This document shows positions 49,557-59,528 of a DNA stretch of 64,000 nt, piece by piece. The stretch lies in NCBI GenBank assembly GCA_964600385.1, contig CAZRJC010000011.1, positions 8,894 through 72,893 of the forward strand, given 5' to 3'. The notes under the pieces were generated by a model that did no database searches, was not told the DNA's origin, and was given only the letters and a program-made list of their open reading frames with translations. The translations under genes were made by a program, and so were the position numbers. Within the stretch, counting starts at the first letter, position 1. Every line of letters starts with the position of its first letter. Origin of the DNA: DMER64 sp964600385 (lineage in GTDB: Bacteria > Bacteroidota > Bacteroidia > Bacteroidales > UBA932).

Positions 49557-51488
49557 ATGAGCAAAAATTATTCCGAAATATTCAGAGAAACGTTATTCCG
49601 TTACTGGGGACATGCTACTTTCCGTGAAGGACAGGAAGATATCATACATTCTGCCTATCACGGAACGGATACTCTGGCGCTTCTGCCCACCGGAGGAGGA
49701 AAGTCCGTTTGCTTCCAGATCCCTGCCCTCCTTCGCGATGGAATATGTATAGTAATCTCGCCGCTCATTGCGCTCATGAAAGATCAGGTGGAACAGCTTA
49801 ATTCAAGGGGGATAAAAGCTTTGGCCGTACATTCCGGCATGAGCAGTTACGAAATAGACATTACCCTGGACAACGCCGCCTACGGGTCCTATAAGTTTCT
49901 GTACATATCTCCGGAAAGGCTGGGAACCGAACTCTTTCGTGCCAGAGTTCAAAAAATGGCTCCCGGCATGCTGGTGGTTGACGAGGCGCATTGTATTTCA
50001 CAGTGGGGCTATGATTTCCGGCCTTCCTACCTGCGGATAGCCGAATTTCGCGAGAGTTTCCCCGACATCCCCATCCTGGCACTCACTGCCACGGCCACTC
50101 CCCGGGTAGCCTCGGACATTATGGAAAAGCTCCGTTTCAGAAAAGAGCACAAACTCATACAAACATCCTTTGAACGTAAGAACCTGGCCTATATTGTAAG
50201 AAAAGCCGAGGATAAACTCGGTCAGGTGCTCCGGATTGCACAAGGAGTGAACGGATGCGGCCTGGTATATGTCAGGGAGCGGAAGAAAGCCGAGGATGTG
50301 GCCGAATTTCTGCTTTTTAACGGGGTAAAGGCCGATGCCTACCATGCAGGCATGAACGCTGCGTCCCGCGCTGCCAAACAGGATGAATGGAAAAACGGAA
50401 AAACCCGTGTCATGGTGGCCACCAATGCTTTTGGGATGGGAATAGACAAACCCGATGTCCGTTTTGTCTGCCATTTCGATGTCCCTGATTCTCCCGAAGC
50501 GTACTTTCAGGAAGCCGGAAGAGCGGGTCGTGACGGACAGAAAGCCTATGCCGTTCTCCTTTATGCCCCTTCCGATGCCAAACGCATGCAGCAGATCTTT
50601 ACAATCTCGTTCCCCGATCCTGCTTTTATCAAAGAAACATACCAGAACCTCTACAGTTTCCTGGAACTGGGTTACGGCGAGGGAGCCGGCCGTCAGTTCG
50701 ACTTCAATCTCTCCGAATTCGCCAAACGGCAGAAAAAATATCCACTTACACTGTGGTACGCTCTTCAGTGCCTGGAACAGGAAGGATATCTTTCCCTTAC
50801 CGAGGAACTGGACAACCCGTCACGAATCATGTTCACCGTCAACAGGGATGAACTGTACCGTATCCAGATAGCCAAACCGCAACTCGACACTTTCATTAAA
50901 GTGCTGTTGCGTACCTATACTGGCCTGTTCAACGGATTTGTCTCCATTGACGAAGAATACCTGGCCAATATCAGCAGGAATGCAAAAACCGTGGTTATCG
51001 AATACCTAATGCAACTATCCAGACTGGGCGTACTCTCATACATTCCCCGCAAGAAATCTCCCCAGGTATACCTGCATGCACAAAGACTTGAGCCGGGAAA
51101 CGTATACCTGAATCCTGTCAACTTCATGCAACGAAAAGAAGCGTATGCAAAACGGATGGAAGCCATGCTCAACTATGCCCAGTCCGAATGGCCCTGCCGC
51201 AGCAAGCAGCTGCTGGCATATTTCGGAGAAGGAAAGGCGGAGGATTGCGGTATCTGCGACGTTTGCATAGGCCGTCAACAAGGCGAAAACGCCAGAGAAA
51301 CATTCTATCGCATTGCCGATTCCATCAGGGAGGAACTCAGAAAAGGTCCGGTGCACGTGCACCAGATAGATTTATTGTTCTCGGAATCCCAGGATCAGGT
51401 GATGTCCGTGCTGCGATCCATGACCGATTCGGGTGAAGTGATTCTTAACGGCGATATACTTCAGAACAATAATAAGATTACCAAGTAA
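49557..51488 (+). CDS. recQ: ATP-dependent DNA helicase RecQ family
   Basis: A 643-residue superfamily 2 helicase: LLPTGGGKSVCFQIPALL (motif I), VVDEAHCISQWGYDFRPSY (motif II and RecQ aromatic loop), LALTATATP (III), TNAFGMGIDKPDVRFVCH (V) and QEAGRAGRDG (VI). A RQC-type region with Cys ligands (CRSK..., CGICDVC) follows, and the C-terminal winged segment ends without a clear HRDC domain. The start is the ATG at 49557; a TTG five codons upstream overlaps the promoter box. Confidence 0.93.
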   Translation: MSKNYSEIFRETLFRYWGHATFREGQEDIIHSAYHGTDTLALLPTGGGKSVCFQIPALLRDGICIVISPLIALMKDQVEQLNSRGIKALAVHSGMSSYEIDITLDNAAYGSYKFLYISPERLGTELFRARVQKMAPGMLVVDEAHCISQWGYDFRPSYLRIAEFRESFPDIPILALTATATPRVASDIMEKLRFRKEHKLIQTSFERKNLAYIVRKAEDKLGQVLRIAQGVNGCGLVYVRERKKAEDVAEFLLFNGVKADAYHAGMNAASRAAKQDEWKNGKTRVMVATNAFGMGIDKPDVRFVCHFDVPDSPEAYFQEAGRAGRDGQKAYAVLLYAPSDAKRMQQIFTISFPDPAFIKETYQNLYSFLELGYGEGAGRQFDFNLSEFAKRQKKYPLTLWYALQCLEQEGYLSLTEELDNPSRIMFTVNRDELYRIQIAKPQLDTFIKVLLRTYTGLFNGFVSIDEEYLANISRNAKTVVIEYLMQLSRLGVLSYIPRKKSPQVYLHAQRLEPGNVYLNPVNFMQRKEAYAKRMEAMLNYAQSEWPCRSKQLLAYFGEGKAEDCGICDVCIGRQQGENARETFYRIADSIREELRKGPVHVHQIDLLFSESQDQVMSVLRSMTDSGEVILNGDILQNNNKITK

Positions 51489-51493
51489 AATTA

Positions 51494-51501
51494 TATCTTT
51501 G
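51494..51501 (+). promoter_or_regulatory. -7 promoter box directly in front of ligA
   Basis: TATCTTTG, an exact TAnnTTTG match, ends 4 nt before the ATG at 51506. If used, the transcript would start at or next to the start codon, giving a leaderless or nearly leaderless ligA mRNA. It lies just after the recQ stop, so read-through from recQ is an alternative. Confidence 0.45.
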
Positions 51502-51505
51502 CGTG

Positions 51506-53584
51506 ATGAACCGTAAAGAAGCGACGGCACGCATACTTCAGTTGCAACAAGCTATCAATGAGCATAATAAAAACTACTATGTGCTCAATGCACCCGTTAT
51601 TTCAGATTTTGAGTTCGACTTGCTCCTGCAGGAGCTCTCTGCACTGGAAAAACTGTTTCCGGAACTGGTTTCGTCCGATTCTCCCACACGCAAGGTAGGA
51701 AGCGACATTGGCGAGGTGTCACAGGGTTTCCGGCAATATCCCCACGATTACCCGATGCTCTCTCTGAGCAACACTTACGATAAGGAATCCCTCCTGGAAT
51801 TTGACAACCGCGTAAGAAAAACGGCCGGCAACGAAGTGGATTACGTATGCGAACTCAAGTTCGACGGCACGGCCATTTGCCTCAAGTACAAAGATGGTGA
51901 ACTGGAACGTGCTCTTACCCGCGGCGATGGTACGGTAGGCGACGATGTCACCCGCAACGTATTATCCATTCCTTCCATCCCCCGGACACTTCCCCCGCTT
52001 AAGGAATGTCAGGTGCCCTACCCGTCCGTTTTTGAAATCCGGGGCGAGATACTCATGCCTTTCAGCAGTTTTGAACGCATCAACAGGGAGCGGGAAGAAA
52101 CCGGAGAACCTCTTTTTGCAAATCCCAGGAACGCCGCATCGGGAACACTTAAACTGTTATCTCCGGAAGAAGTGGAAAAACGCGGGCTCGATTGCTACCT
52201 CTATCACTTCATAGCTGAAAACACAAATTTCGAAACCCATACGCAGGCAATGGAAGCCGCACGCACGTGGGGTTTCAGGATATCTTCACATACCCGTCTC
52301 TGCCACAGTCTGCAGGAAATATACGATCTTCTGGACAGATGGGAAATCGAACGCACTACCCTTCCGGTGGCAACCGACGGAGTGGTCATAAAAGTCAATT
52401 CCTTTGCCTTACAGCGCACCCTTGGCATGACCGCCAAAAGTCCCCGTTGGGCTACAGCCTATAAATTTAAGGCAGAACAGGCCTGTACCCCCTTGCTTTC
52501 GGTCGATTTCCAGGTAGGTCGCACCGGTGCCGTAACACCTGTAGCCAATCTTCAACCCGTATTCCTGTCCGGCACCACCGTAAAAAGGGCCTCGCTGCAC
52601 AATGCAGATCAGATAGCCCTTCACGATATCCGGCTGGGGGACCATGTTTATGTGGAAAAAGGAGGCGAGATTATCCCTAAAGTAGTAGGCGTAGCACTCG
52701 AAAAACGTCCTTCGCATACAGTACCGTTCCAATACATAACGCATTGTCCCGAATGCGGCACCCCGCTCCTGCGCGATGCCCGGGAAGCAAAACATTATTG
52801 TCCAAATCTTTGGGAATGCCCCCCGCAAATCAAGGGACGCATTGAACATTTCATGAGCCGCAAGGCCATGAACATACTGGGCGGCGAAGCCTTGGTGGAA
52901 CAGCTTTACAACAAAGGCATCGTACGCGATCCGGCAGATCTTTACATCATTACCCCGGACGACCTGGCACATCTGAACAACTGGGGGGACAAATCCACTC
53001 AAAACCTGCTGAGCAGTATTGAAGCCTCCAAAGAAGTACCCTTTTTCCGTTTCCTTTATGCCATTGGCATTCCTTTCGTAGGCGAAACAACGGCAAAATA
53101 CCTGGCTTCGCATTTCGGGTCACTTCAGGCACTGGAAGAAGCCAATGAAGAAGAATTAAAGAATGCACCTGAAATCGGTGAGATTATCTCCCGTTCAATC
53201 ATTGATTTCTTTGCTTCAGGAAAGAACCGCAGAATGCTTGAGAGACTTCGCGACTGCGGATTACCCGTATCCCAAACGGCAGAAGAAACAAAAAGACTGT
53301 CCGACCGGCTGAAAGGCATGAATATTGTCATCTCGGGCAACTTTTCCCGTTCCAGAGAACAAATAAAACAAATGATAGAATCACACGGGGGAAAAGTACT
53401 AAGCGCTGTTTCTGCAAATGCCGGTTACGTACTTGCCGGCGAAAAAATGGGGCCTGCAAAAAAACAGCAGGCTGCCAAACTGAATATCCCGCTGATCACA
53501 GAAGATGACTTTCTGGCGCTCATTGGTGAAAATCCCGCCGGGGGCACGCTTTTTGACATTAACAAACAACCTACAATCTTTTAA
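51506..53584 (+). CDS. ligA: NAD-dependent DNA ligase LigA
   Basis: A 692-residue ligase sealing nicks with NAD. The Ia and adenylation domains carry the nucleophilic Lys in CELKFDGTAI, followed by the OB fold (VDFQVGRTGAVTPVANL), a Cys4 zinc finger (CPECG...HYCPN..CPP), helix-hairpin-helix repeats and a C-terminal BRCT domain (about 600-680). A GTG one codon upstream is possible. The stop is 1 nt before the flavodiiron gene start. Confidence 0.95.
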   Translation: MNRKEATARILQLQQAINEHNKNYYVLNAPVISDFEFDLLLQELSALEKLFPELVSSDSPTRKVGSDIGEVSQGFRQYPHDYPMLSLSNTYDKESLLEFDNRVRKTAGNEVDYVCELKFDGTAICLKYKDGELERALTRGDGTVGDDVTRNVLSIPSIPRTLPPLKECQVPYPSVFEIRGEILMPFSSFERINREREETGEPLFANPRNAASGTLKLLSPEEVEKRGLDCYLYHFIAENTNFETHTQAMEAARTWGFRISSHTRLCHSLQEIYDLLDRWEIERTTLPVATDGVVIKVNSFALQRTLGMTAKSPRWATAYKFKAEQACTPLLSVDFQVGRTGAVTPVANLQPVFLSGTTVKRASLHNADQIALHDIRLGDHVYVEKGGEIIPKVVGVALEKRPSHTVPFQYITHCPECGTPLLRDAREAKHYCPNLWECPPQIKGRIEHFMSRKAMNILGGEALVEQLYNKGIVRDPADLYIITPDDLAHLNNWGDKSTQNLLSSIEASKEVPFFRFLYAIGIPFVGETTAKYLASHFGSLQALEEANEEELKNAPEIGEIISRSIIDFFASGKNRRMLERLRDCGLPVSQTAEETKRLSDRLKGMNIVISGNFSRSREQIKQMIESHGGKVLSAVSANAGYVLAGEKMGPAKKQQAAKLNIPLITEDDFLALIGENPAGGTLFDINKQPTIF

Positions 53585-53585
53585 T

Positions 53586-54782
53586 ATGGTTACAAAGATC
53601 CTTCAGACACTTTATCGTATTGGTACAAATGACAGAAAAAAACATTTGTTTGAGAACAACTGGCCACTGCCTTACGGAATTGCTTACAATTCCTACCTCA
53701 TCCTCGATAAGAAAACAGCGCTGCTTGACACCATTGAATACGGCAGTGACCCGAACTATCTGGAAGAAGTAACACGCACCCTGGACGGACGCCCGCTGGA
53801 CTACCTGGTTATCCATCATATGGAACCGGATCATGCCGGAATGATAGGAGACATCATCAAGGCTTTTCCCTCTGTAACTGTAGTAGGCAATGCCAGGACA
53901 CTCAAACTCATGGACGCCTATTTCCCCTTTGCAGGCGGTCTTTCCATTCATGAAGTAAAGGACGGTGACATGCTGTCACTCGGCTATCACAAACTTCAAT
54001 TCCTGTTCACTCCCATGGTCCACTGGCCTGAATCCATGATGAGCTACTGTGTTACCTCCAACATTCTGTTTTCTCAGGATGGCTTTGGTTCGTTCGGCAC
54101 ACTGGACGGAGGCATTTTTGACGACGAAATTGACCTCGTCTTCCTAAAAGAAGAAATGCTTCGCTATTATTCAAATATTGTTGGAAGGTTCTCTGCTCAG
54201 TTGCAAAAAGTACTTGACAAAGCTGCTCCCCTGCCTGTACAGATGATTTGCCCCATACACGGGCCGGTATGGCGTACCGACCCGGCCACCGTATTCGGCT
54301 GGTACTCTCAGTGGGCCGCTCATAAAGCAGAAAAAGGAGTGGTAATGGTATATGCAAGCATGTACGGAAATACAGAATCAAGCGCAGATTACCTTGCCAG
54401 AAAGCTGGCCGAACAAGGTGTTAAAAACCTGAGAATCTACAATGCGTCTACCATGCACCCCTCATTTATCCTCAAGGAAATATGGAAGTACCGGGGAGTG
54501 ATTCTGGGCTCGTGCTCATACAATACCGGTATGCACCCTGCCATGCAGAATCTTTGCCATGAACTGGAAGTGGTATCGCCCAGGAACAAACAACTTGCTA
54601 TTTTTGGAGGTTACTCATGGAGCGGCGGCGGATTGAAGAATCTACAGGTTTTTGCCGAAAAAATGGTTCAGCAACATCAATGGACACTTAGCGGGCCTTC
54701 GCTTGAAATTATCGGACACCCCACTCCGGTGGAATTATCACAGTTTGACCAAATGGCCGAAACTTTTGCCGCCACATTATAA
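53586..54782 (+). CDS. A-type flavodiiron protein (FprA family)
   Basis: A 398-residue protein. The N-terminal metallo-beta-lactamase-like domain has a complete diiron site (HHMEPDHAG, VHWPESM, SQDGFGSFG, CPIHGPVW), and the C-terminal flavodoxin domain (about 250-398) opens VVMVYASMYGNTESSA. It reduces O2 or NO to water or N2O, protecting an anaerobe. The ATG 1 nt after the ligA stop is used; an upstream frame lies inside ligA. Confidence 0.93.
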   Translation: MVTKILQTLYRIGTNDRKKHLFENNWPLPYGIAYNSYLILDKKTALLDTIEYGSDPNYLEEVTRTLDGRPLDYLVIHHMEPDHAGMIGDIIKAFPSVTVVGNARTLKLMDAYFPFAGGLSIHEVKDGDMLSLGYHKLQFLFTPMVHWPESMMSYCVTSNILFSQDGFGSFGTLDGGIFDDEIDLVFLKEEMLRYYSNIVGRFSAQLQKVLDKAAPLPVQMICPIHGPVWRTDPATVFGWYSQWAAHKAEKGVVMVYASMYGNTESSADYLARKLAEQGVKNLRIYNASTMHPSFILKEIWKYRGVILGSCSYNTGMHPAMQNLCHELEVVSPRNKQLAIFGGYSWSGGGLKNLQVFAEKMVQQHQWTLSGPSLEIIGHPTPVELSQFDQMAETFAATL

Positions 54783-54803
54783 AATCAATAAAAAGACACC
54801 GTT

Positions 54804-56948
54804 TTGGACTCGTCTCAAAAGATAGATGCTGCATTTGATCTGCTGAAGAAAAGCTGCCTCAAACGTTGTGCCAGTCAGGAAGAATACGAACTGGTACTGC
54901 GGGCGTTCAGTTTTGCCAGAGAAGCCCATAAGAACCAGAAGCGAATATCGGGTGATCCCATCATCCTGCATTGCATAGATGTAGCTCTTATTGTGGTCAG
55001 GGAAATCGGGCTCGGGTGCAAATCCATAGTCACAGCCCTTCTCCACCATATTTTCACCGATACCGATTATTCAAGAGAAGAGCTCGCGGGGCTGTTCGGG
55101 AGCAAGATCACCAGCCTTGTGGACGGATTGGGCAAACTGGAGAAAGTTTTTGCCACTCAGGACAAGACCCAGGCCGAGACTTTCAAGCAGATGCTGCTTA
55201 CCGTAAACGACGATGCACGCGTTCTCCTCATCAAACTGGCGGACCGTCTTCACAACTTGCGGAATATCGACGAACTGCCGGTAGAAAAAAGAGCCCGGAA
55301 CCTGGGAGAGTCCATGTATATATTCGCTCCCCTTGCTCATCAGCTGGGTCTCTACACTATTAAATCCGAGATAGAGAATATCTGGATGAAATACGTAATG
55401 CCACAGGAATACAAAGATATAGAAACAAAAGTGCAGGCAGAAACAGGCTTGCGCGGTCCCGGCATTACTAACGATCTGATTACCCCCATTAAAGAATTCC
55501 TGGACCTTGAAGGCTACAGATATAATATAAGCACACGTATCAAGTCTCCCTATTCCATATGGAATAAAATGCGCAAACGCAACGTTCCCTTCAGCGAAAT
55601 ATTTGACCTGTTTGCCGTTCGCATTGTTTTCGAGCCAAAAGATCCGGATCTGGAGTCCGAACACCGTGAATGCTATCATATTGAAGAGCTTCTGAATGAA
55701 CGATGGTCACCCAATCCACAAAGACGCCGTGACTGGCTTAAAGAAGCAAAAGATAACGGATACGAAGCACTCCATTCCACATACATGACACCGTCAGGCA
55801 ACTGGATAGAAGTCCAGATACGCAGTAAACGAATGGACGATCTGGCTGAATACGGTCTTGCCGCCCACTGGAAATACAAAGGGATCAAACCCGAGGCCAA
55901 CGGAGTGGACAGCTGGCTTTCCAAAGTACGTGAAACGCTCGAAGACAAGGACACGAATGCCCTGGAATTCTTTGATTCATTCCAGGCCGGTAACCTGGCC
56001 TCGGCGCTCTATGTATTTACGCCCAAAGGCGAAATGCGCATCCTCCCCAAAGGATCCACGGCACTCGATTTTGCATACTATATTCACTCAGAAGTTGGCA
56101 CCCATGCACTGGCCGCGAAGGTCAACCAGCAGCTTGTATTGCTTTCCACCGTGTTACAGGGAGGCGATCAGGTAGAAATCATTACCACCGAAGCCCCGCA
56201 AATCAAACCGGAATGGCTTGGCTGCATCCATACCACCAAGGCAAGAGCCCTCATAATTGACGCCCTGAACGATAACGGAAGAAATTGTATTGGCACCGGT
56301 CGCGATTTGCTGAACAGGAAACTCGAGGAACTGGGAATCAAATCCCATTCCCGTCTCATTCAGAAACTCATGGCTTCTTACCAGGCTTCTTCCAAGGAAG
56401 AGATGTACGCCAAGATAGGAGCAGGAGTAATTGATCTTCAGGATCTTAAAGAGGTATTGCGCAAAGGAATGCATGTAAAGAAAGTGTTGAGCTGGGTCCC
56501 GGTACCTGACTGGAGGCGGCGTAAAGACTTTAATGCCTATCATTTTGCTTCGTGCTGCCGTCCCGTATCTGAAGAACCTGTTATCGGTTTCATAGATAAA
56601 TCGGGTGATCTCTTTATCCATGCTCAATCCTGTAAAAAGGTAAAGGCCCTCTTGCGGCTGCACAGGAACGACAATGCAACAGTAGAAGTTGTATGGAAAA
56701 AACAACGTGTCCCTTCTACCCTGTCTTCATTAAGCCTGCGCGGAAACGACCGTATCGGAATCATTCACGACATTACCCGCGCCGTGACACTCGATATGTG
56801 TGTCAACATCCATAAAATGAACGTTATCACCCACGATAACATATTTGAAGCCGAGATTGATGTTTATGTCCAGAATAAAAAAGATCTCGAAAATCTGATG
56901 GTTCAGCTGCTTGCTTTAAAAGGTATTGAATCGGTAACTCCCGTATAG
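54804..56948 (+). CDS. relA: RelA/SpoT-family (p)ppGpp synthetase with degenerate hydrolase domain
   Basis: A 714-residue RSH protein, with HD-type hydrolase domain (about 20-180), synthetase domain (about 230-350; KSPYSIWNKM, FDLFAVRIVF, EVQIRSKRMDD), TGS domain (about 390-450) and ACT domain at the end. In the hydrolase domain the catalytic H-D-x-x-E-D motif reads HHIFTD, losing the Asp and the Glu, so ppGpp hydrolysis is unlikely while synthesis looks intact. This is the RelA pattern. The start is a TTG at 54804; no in-frame ATG fits better. Confidence 0.9.
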   Translation: MDSSQKIDAAFDLLKKSCLKRCASQEEYELVLRAFSFAREAHKNQKRISGDPIILHCIDVALIVVREIGLGCKSIVTALLHHIFTDTDYSREELAGLFGSKITSLVDGLGKLEKVFATQDKTQAETFKQMLLTVNDDARVLLIKLADRLHNLRNIDELPVEKRARNLGESMYIFAPLAHQLGLYTIKSEIENIWMKYVMPQEYKDIETKVQAETGLRGPGITNDLITPIKEFLDLEGYRYNISTRIKSPYSIWNKMRKRNVPFSEIFDLFAVRIVFEPKDPDLESEHRECYHIEELLNERWSPNPQRRRDWLKEAKDNGYEALHSTYMTPSGNWIEVQIRSKRMDDLAEYGLAAHWKYKGIKPEANGVDSWLSKVRETLEDKDTNALEFFDSFQAGNLASALYVFTPKGEMRILPKGSTALDFAYYIHSEVGTHALAAKVNQQLVLLSTVLQGGDQVEIITTEAPQIKPEWLGCIHTTKARALIIDALNDNGRNCIGTGRDLLNRKLEELGIKSHSRLIQKLMASYQASSKEEMYAKIGAGVIDLQDLKEVLRKGMHVKKVLSWVPVPDWRRRKDFNAYHFASCCRPVSEEPVIGFIDKSGDLFIHAQSCKKVKALLRLHRNDNATVEVVWKKQRVPSTLSSLSLRGNDRIGIIHDITRAVTLDMCVNIHKMNVITHDNIFEAEIDVYVQNKKDLENLMVQLLALKGIESVTPV

Positions 56949-56951
56949 AAA

Positions 56952-58859
56952 ATGAAAAAGAAGATTCATATAGTCCTGGACATACTGTGCTGCTCTTTAT
57001 TTGCAGCAAGTCTGTATTTTCCCGCGGGGTGCGCCAATACTTCTGCTGCACCATCCGGAGGTCTCAAAGACAGCATTCCGCCCGTATTACTCGAAACATT
57101 TCCCGAAGTCAATGCAACACGGGTAGATACTTCTATCAAAAGAGTAGAACTTGTATTCAACGAATATGTCAAGCTTGTAGAACCAAACAAGAACATCATC
57201 TTGTCTCCTCCCCAGGAAAAAGCTCCTGTTATCCGTATCAAGGGGAAAGGCATAGTGGTCGATTTCAGGTATCCGTTGAAGCCTAACACTTCTTACAGCC
57301 TCTACTTTGGGGCCGCCATACAGGATAACAACGAAGGAAATCCATTTCCGGCCTTCGCCCTGGGATTTTCTACCGGAGAGACTGTGGACTCGCTCATGTA
57401 CTCCGGGGTTATTGTAAATGCCTCTACCCTGCTTCCCGTTGACAACGCTACCGTACTCCTTCACCTGAATCCTTCCGATACGTCGCTTACACGCTGCCTT
57501 CCCGTTGCTGCCACCAGGACCGACAAATACGGATATTTTGTGCTTCGCAACCTGAAAGACACCAGTTATACACTTTTCGCACTGGAAGACCAGAATAACA
57601 ATTACCGCTACGAACAGACCAGCGGAGAACCCATTGGATTTCTTAATCAAACCATACGACCGTCCAAAGTAATGTTTCCCTATGCTCCGGAGATCCAGCC
57701 CTATTTCCAGAACGACACAGCCGGTCTGCTGCGCCGTCCCATAGAAACGGGTGTTTATCTTTTTAAGGAACGCAGTACGCGGCAAGCATTGCGTAATTAC
57801 GAGCGCGTCCGTACCAGAGGCCTCATGCTTAAATTCGGAGCGGCCAATCCCGAAATACTGAGCGTCATCATGCCCGGTATAGATTCTACCGAAATAATCC
57901 GTCAGCACAATTATTACAGAGACAGTATAATCTACTGGATCACCACCGCCAAAATACCCGATACCCTGTCCATGTATCTGACATACAAGGCCACGGACGA
58001 TTCCCTTAACACGCTTGTTTCCAGGACTGATACACTCAAATTCATACCATATACCGACCCCGAGGAAGAAAAGAATGAGCAGGGAGACGCTTTAGGTGCT
58101 CCTGCAGGCGGTGGCCGTGGCAAGGCCGAAAGGGGCATAAAAGCACCTCCTTCAATGAAACCGGACAGAAAGGTTTTGAGTTATAAATCCCAGGTAACTC
58201 CCGAAATCATTCAACAGGAAGGCATTCTGCTGACTTTCAAAGACATGCTTTTAGAAGAAAATTTCAGTGCATTAAGCCTCTGGCATAAATCACCCAAGGG
58301 CGATACCTTACCCGATTCCTTTACCTACAGCCGAGATTCACTCGATTTCTGTCTCTACAGAATCATACCCGGGGGAAAATACCTGGAGGGAACCGACTAC
58401 GAGCTTCACATACCAAAAGATGTTTTTAAAGATGTGAACGGATATCCGAACGACTCACTCGTAGTAAAGTATACTACTTTGAAATCGGACGATTTTGGGG
58501 CTTTTATCTTTAACATTAACAACGTGCCCTCTCCCCTTGTACTTCAATTAATGAATGATACCCGTACTCAGGTATTGCGTACCATGCACGTAAAATCCGA
58601 CACTACCGTTACGTTCCCTTACATAAAACCGGGCAAGTATTCCCTGCTCATTACAGAAGATCTGAACGGAAACGGCATATGGGACACCGGTAACCTTTCA
58701 AAAAACCTGCAGGCAGAAAGAGTCCGGGTGTTAAAACTCTCCGGCGGGAACACTGTTATTGACCTGAAGGAAAAAATGGAGCTTACGCAAACCATAGATG
58801 TTGCACAATTACTTAATGAGAATGTCACACTTACGATTCCCGATAAATCTAAAAAATAA
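56952..58859 (+). CDS. Ig-like (Big_5) domain lipoprotein
   Basis: A 635-residue lipoprotein (FPAGCANTSA, Cys about residue 27). A bacterial Ig-like Big_5 domain (about 40-135; SIPPVLLETFPEVNATRVDTSIKRVELVFNEYV) is followed by a large region of unknown fold with a low-complexity Gly/Ala segment near residue 385 and a C-terminal beta domain ending in LKEKMELTQTIDV. Common and uncharacterised in Bacteroidota. It starts 3 nt after the RSH gene and its end overlaps the next gene by 62 nt. Confidence 0.8.
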   Translation: MKKKIHIVLDILCCSLFAASLYFPAGCANTSAAPSGGLKDSIPPVLLETFPEVNATRVDTSIKRVELVFNEYVKLVEPNKNIILSPPQEKAPVIRIKGKGIVVDFRYPLKPNTSYSLYFGAAIQDNNEGNPFPAFALGFSTGETVDSLMYSGVIVNASTLLPVDNATVLLHLNPSDTSLTRCLPVAATRTDKYGYFVLRNLKDTSYTLFALEDQNNNYRYEQTSGEPIGFLNQTIRPSKVMFPYAPEIQPYFQNDTAGLLRRPIETGVYLFKERSTRQALRNYERVRTRGLMLKFGAANPEILSVIMPGIDSTEIIRQHNYYRDSIIYWITTAKIPDTLSMYLTYKATDDSLNTLVSRTDTLKFIPYTDPEEEKNEQGDALGAPAGGGRGKAERGIKAPPSMKPDRKVLSYKSQVTPEIIQQEGILLTFKDMLLEENFSALSLWHKSPKGDTLPDSFTYSRDSLDFCLYRIIPGGKYLEGTDYELHIPKDVFKDVNGYPNDSLVVKYTTLKSDDFGAFIFNINNVPSPLVLQLMNDTRTQVLRTMHVKSDTTVTFPYIKPGKYSLLITEDLNGNGIWDTGNLSKNLQAERVRVLKLSGGNTVIDLKEKMELTQTIDVAQLLNENVTLTIPDKSKK

Positions 58860-59526
58860 CCTGCCTTCAATCCTGCTCCTTTGCCTGACACTTTGCACAA
58901 TACCATTAAGTGCCCAGGAGGTCACCAAGGTTAAAAAGGAAAGGAAGCTTCCCGTCAAGCAACATATGATTGGGGTAAGGGGAACATACGCGATCACAGG
59001 CGTCAATTTTAATCCCGACAGGAAACAGGAAACCGTTCCGGGTTACCGTAACGGCTCGCTGCTTTATACCTATTACCATGATCTCTGGGGCAACATGCCC
59101 TATTTTGGGATCCAGACCGGGGTAACGTACTGTCAGTCGGGATTCAAAACACCTTCTCAGAAAAGAATTTACGATGTCATTCAGGTTCCGCTCATCGCAC
59201 AGTTCCATATCGACTTCTGGAAAATGCGCCTTCTCATAAACCTTGGCTGCTTTGGAGGATACCGGATGAGCGCCGTCGATTTCACGGAAGAATACCCCAA
59301 TGGTACACCGGTTGTTTTTGATGTGAATCATCACTACGCAGACTTCGGACTTCAGGGCGGAGGCGGACTTGCTTTTAGTTTTCATCCTTTTGAAATTCAA
59401 TTTGAATGCAACTATCAGTACTCTCTGTCGCTTATTGAAAATCCCGCTTTGTACAGCAACGAAGTTTATACATACGGATATCCTAATCAGTTAATGTTTT
59501 CACTGGGCCTCTTCTTTCACCTCTGA
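58798..59526 (+). CDS. small outer-membrane beta-barrel protein
   Basis: A 242-residue protein with a hydrophobic export signal (about 20-40, LLLCLTLCTIPLSAQ), then amphipathic strands (HMIGVRGTYAITGVNF, YFGIQTGVTYCQSGF, GGGLAFSFHPFEIQFECNYQYSL) ending LFFHL. It resembles OmpA-like or PorT-like eight-stranded barrels. The start is uncertain: the ATGs at 58798, 58816 and 58822 all lie inside the preceding gene, which it overlaps by 38 to 62 nt. Two nt separate it from ispG. Confidence 0.7.
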   Translation: MLHNYLMRMSHLRFPINLKNNLPSILLLCLTLCTIPLSAQEVTKVKKERKLPVKQHMIGVRGTYAITGVNFNPDRKQETVPGYRNGSLLYTYYHDLWGNMPYFGIQTGVTYCQSGFKTPSQKRIYDVIQVPLIAQFHIDFWKMRLLINLGCFGGYRMSAVDFTEEYPNGTPVVFDVNHHYADFGLQGGGGLAFSFHPFEIQFECNYQYSLSLIENPALYSNEVYTYGYPNQLMFSLGLFFHL

Positions 59527-59528
59527 TC

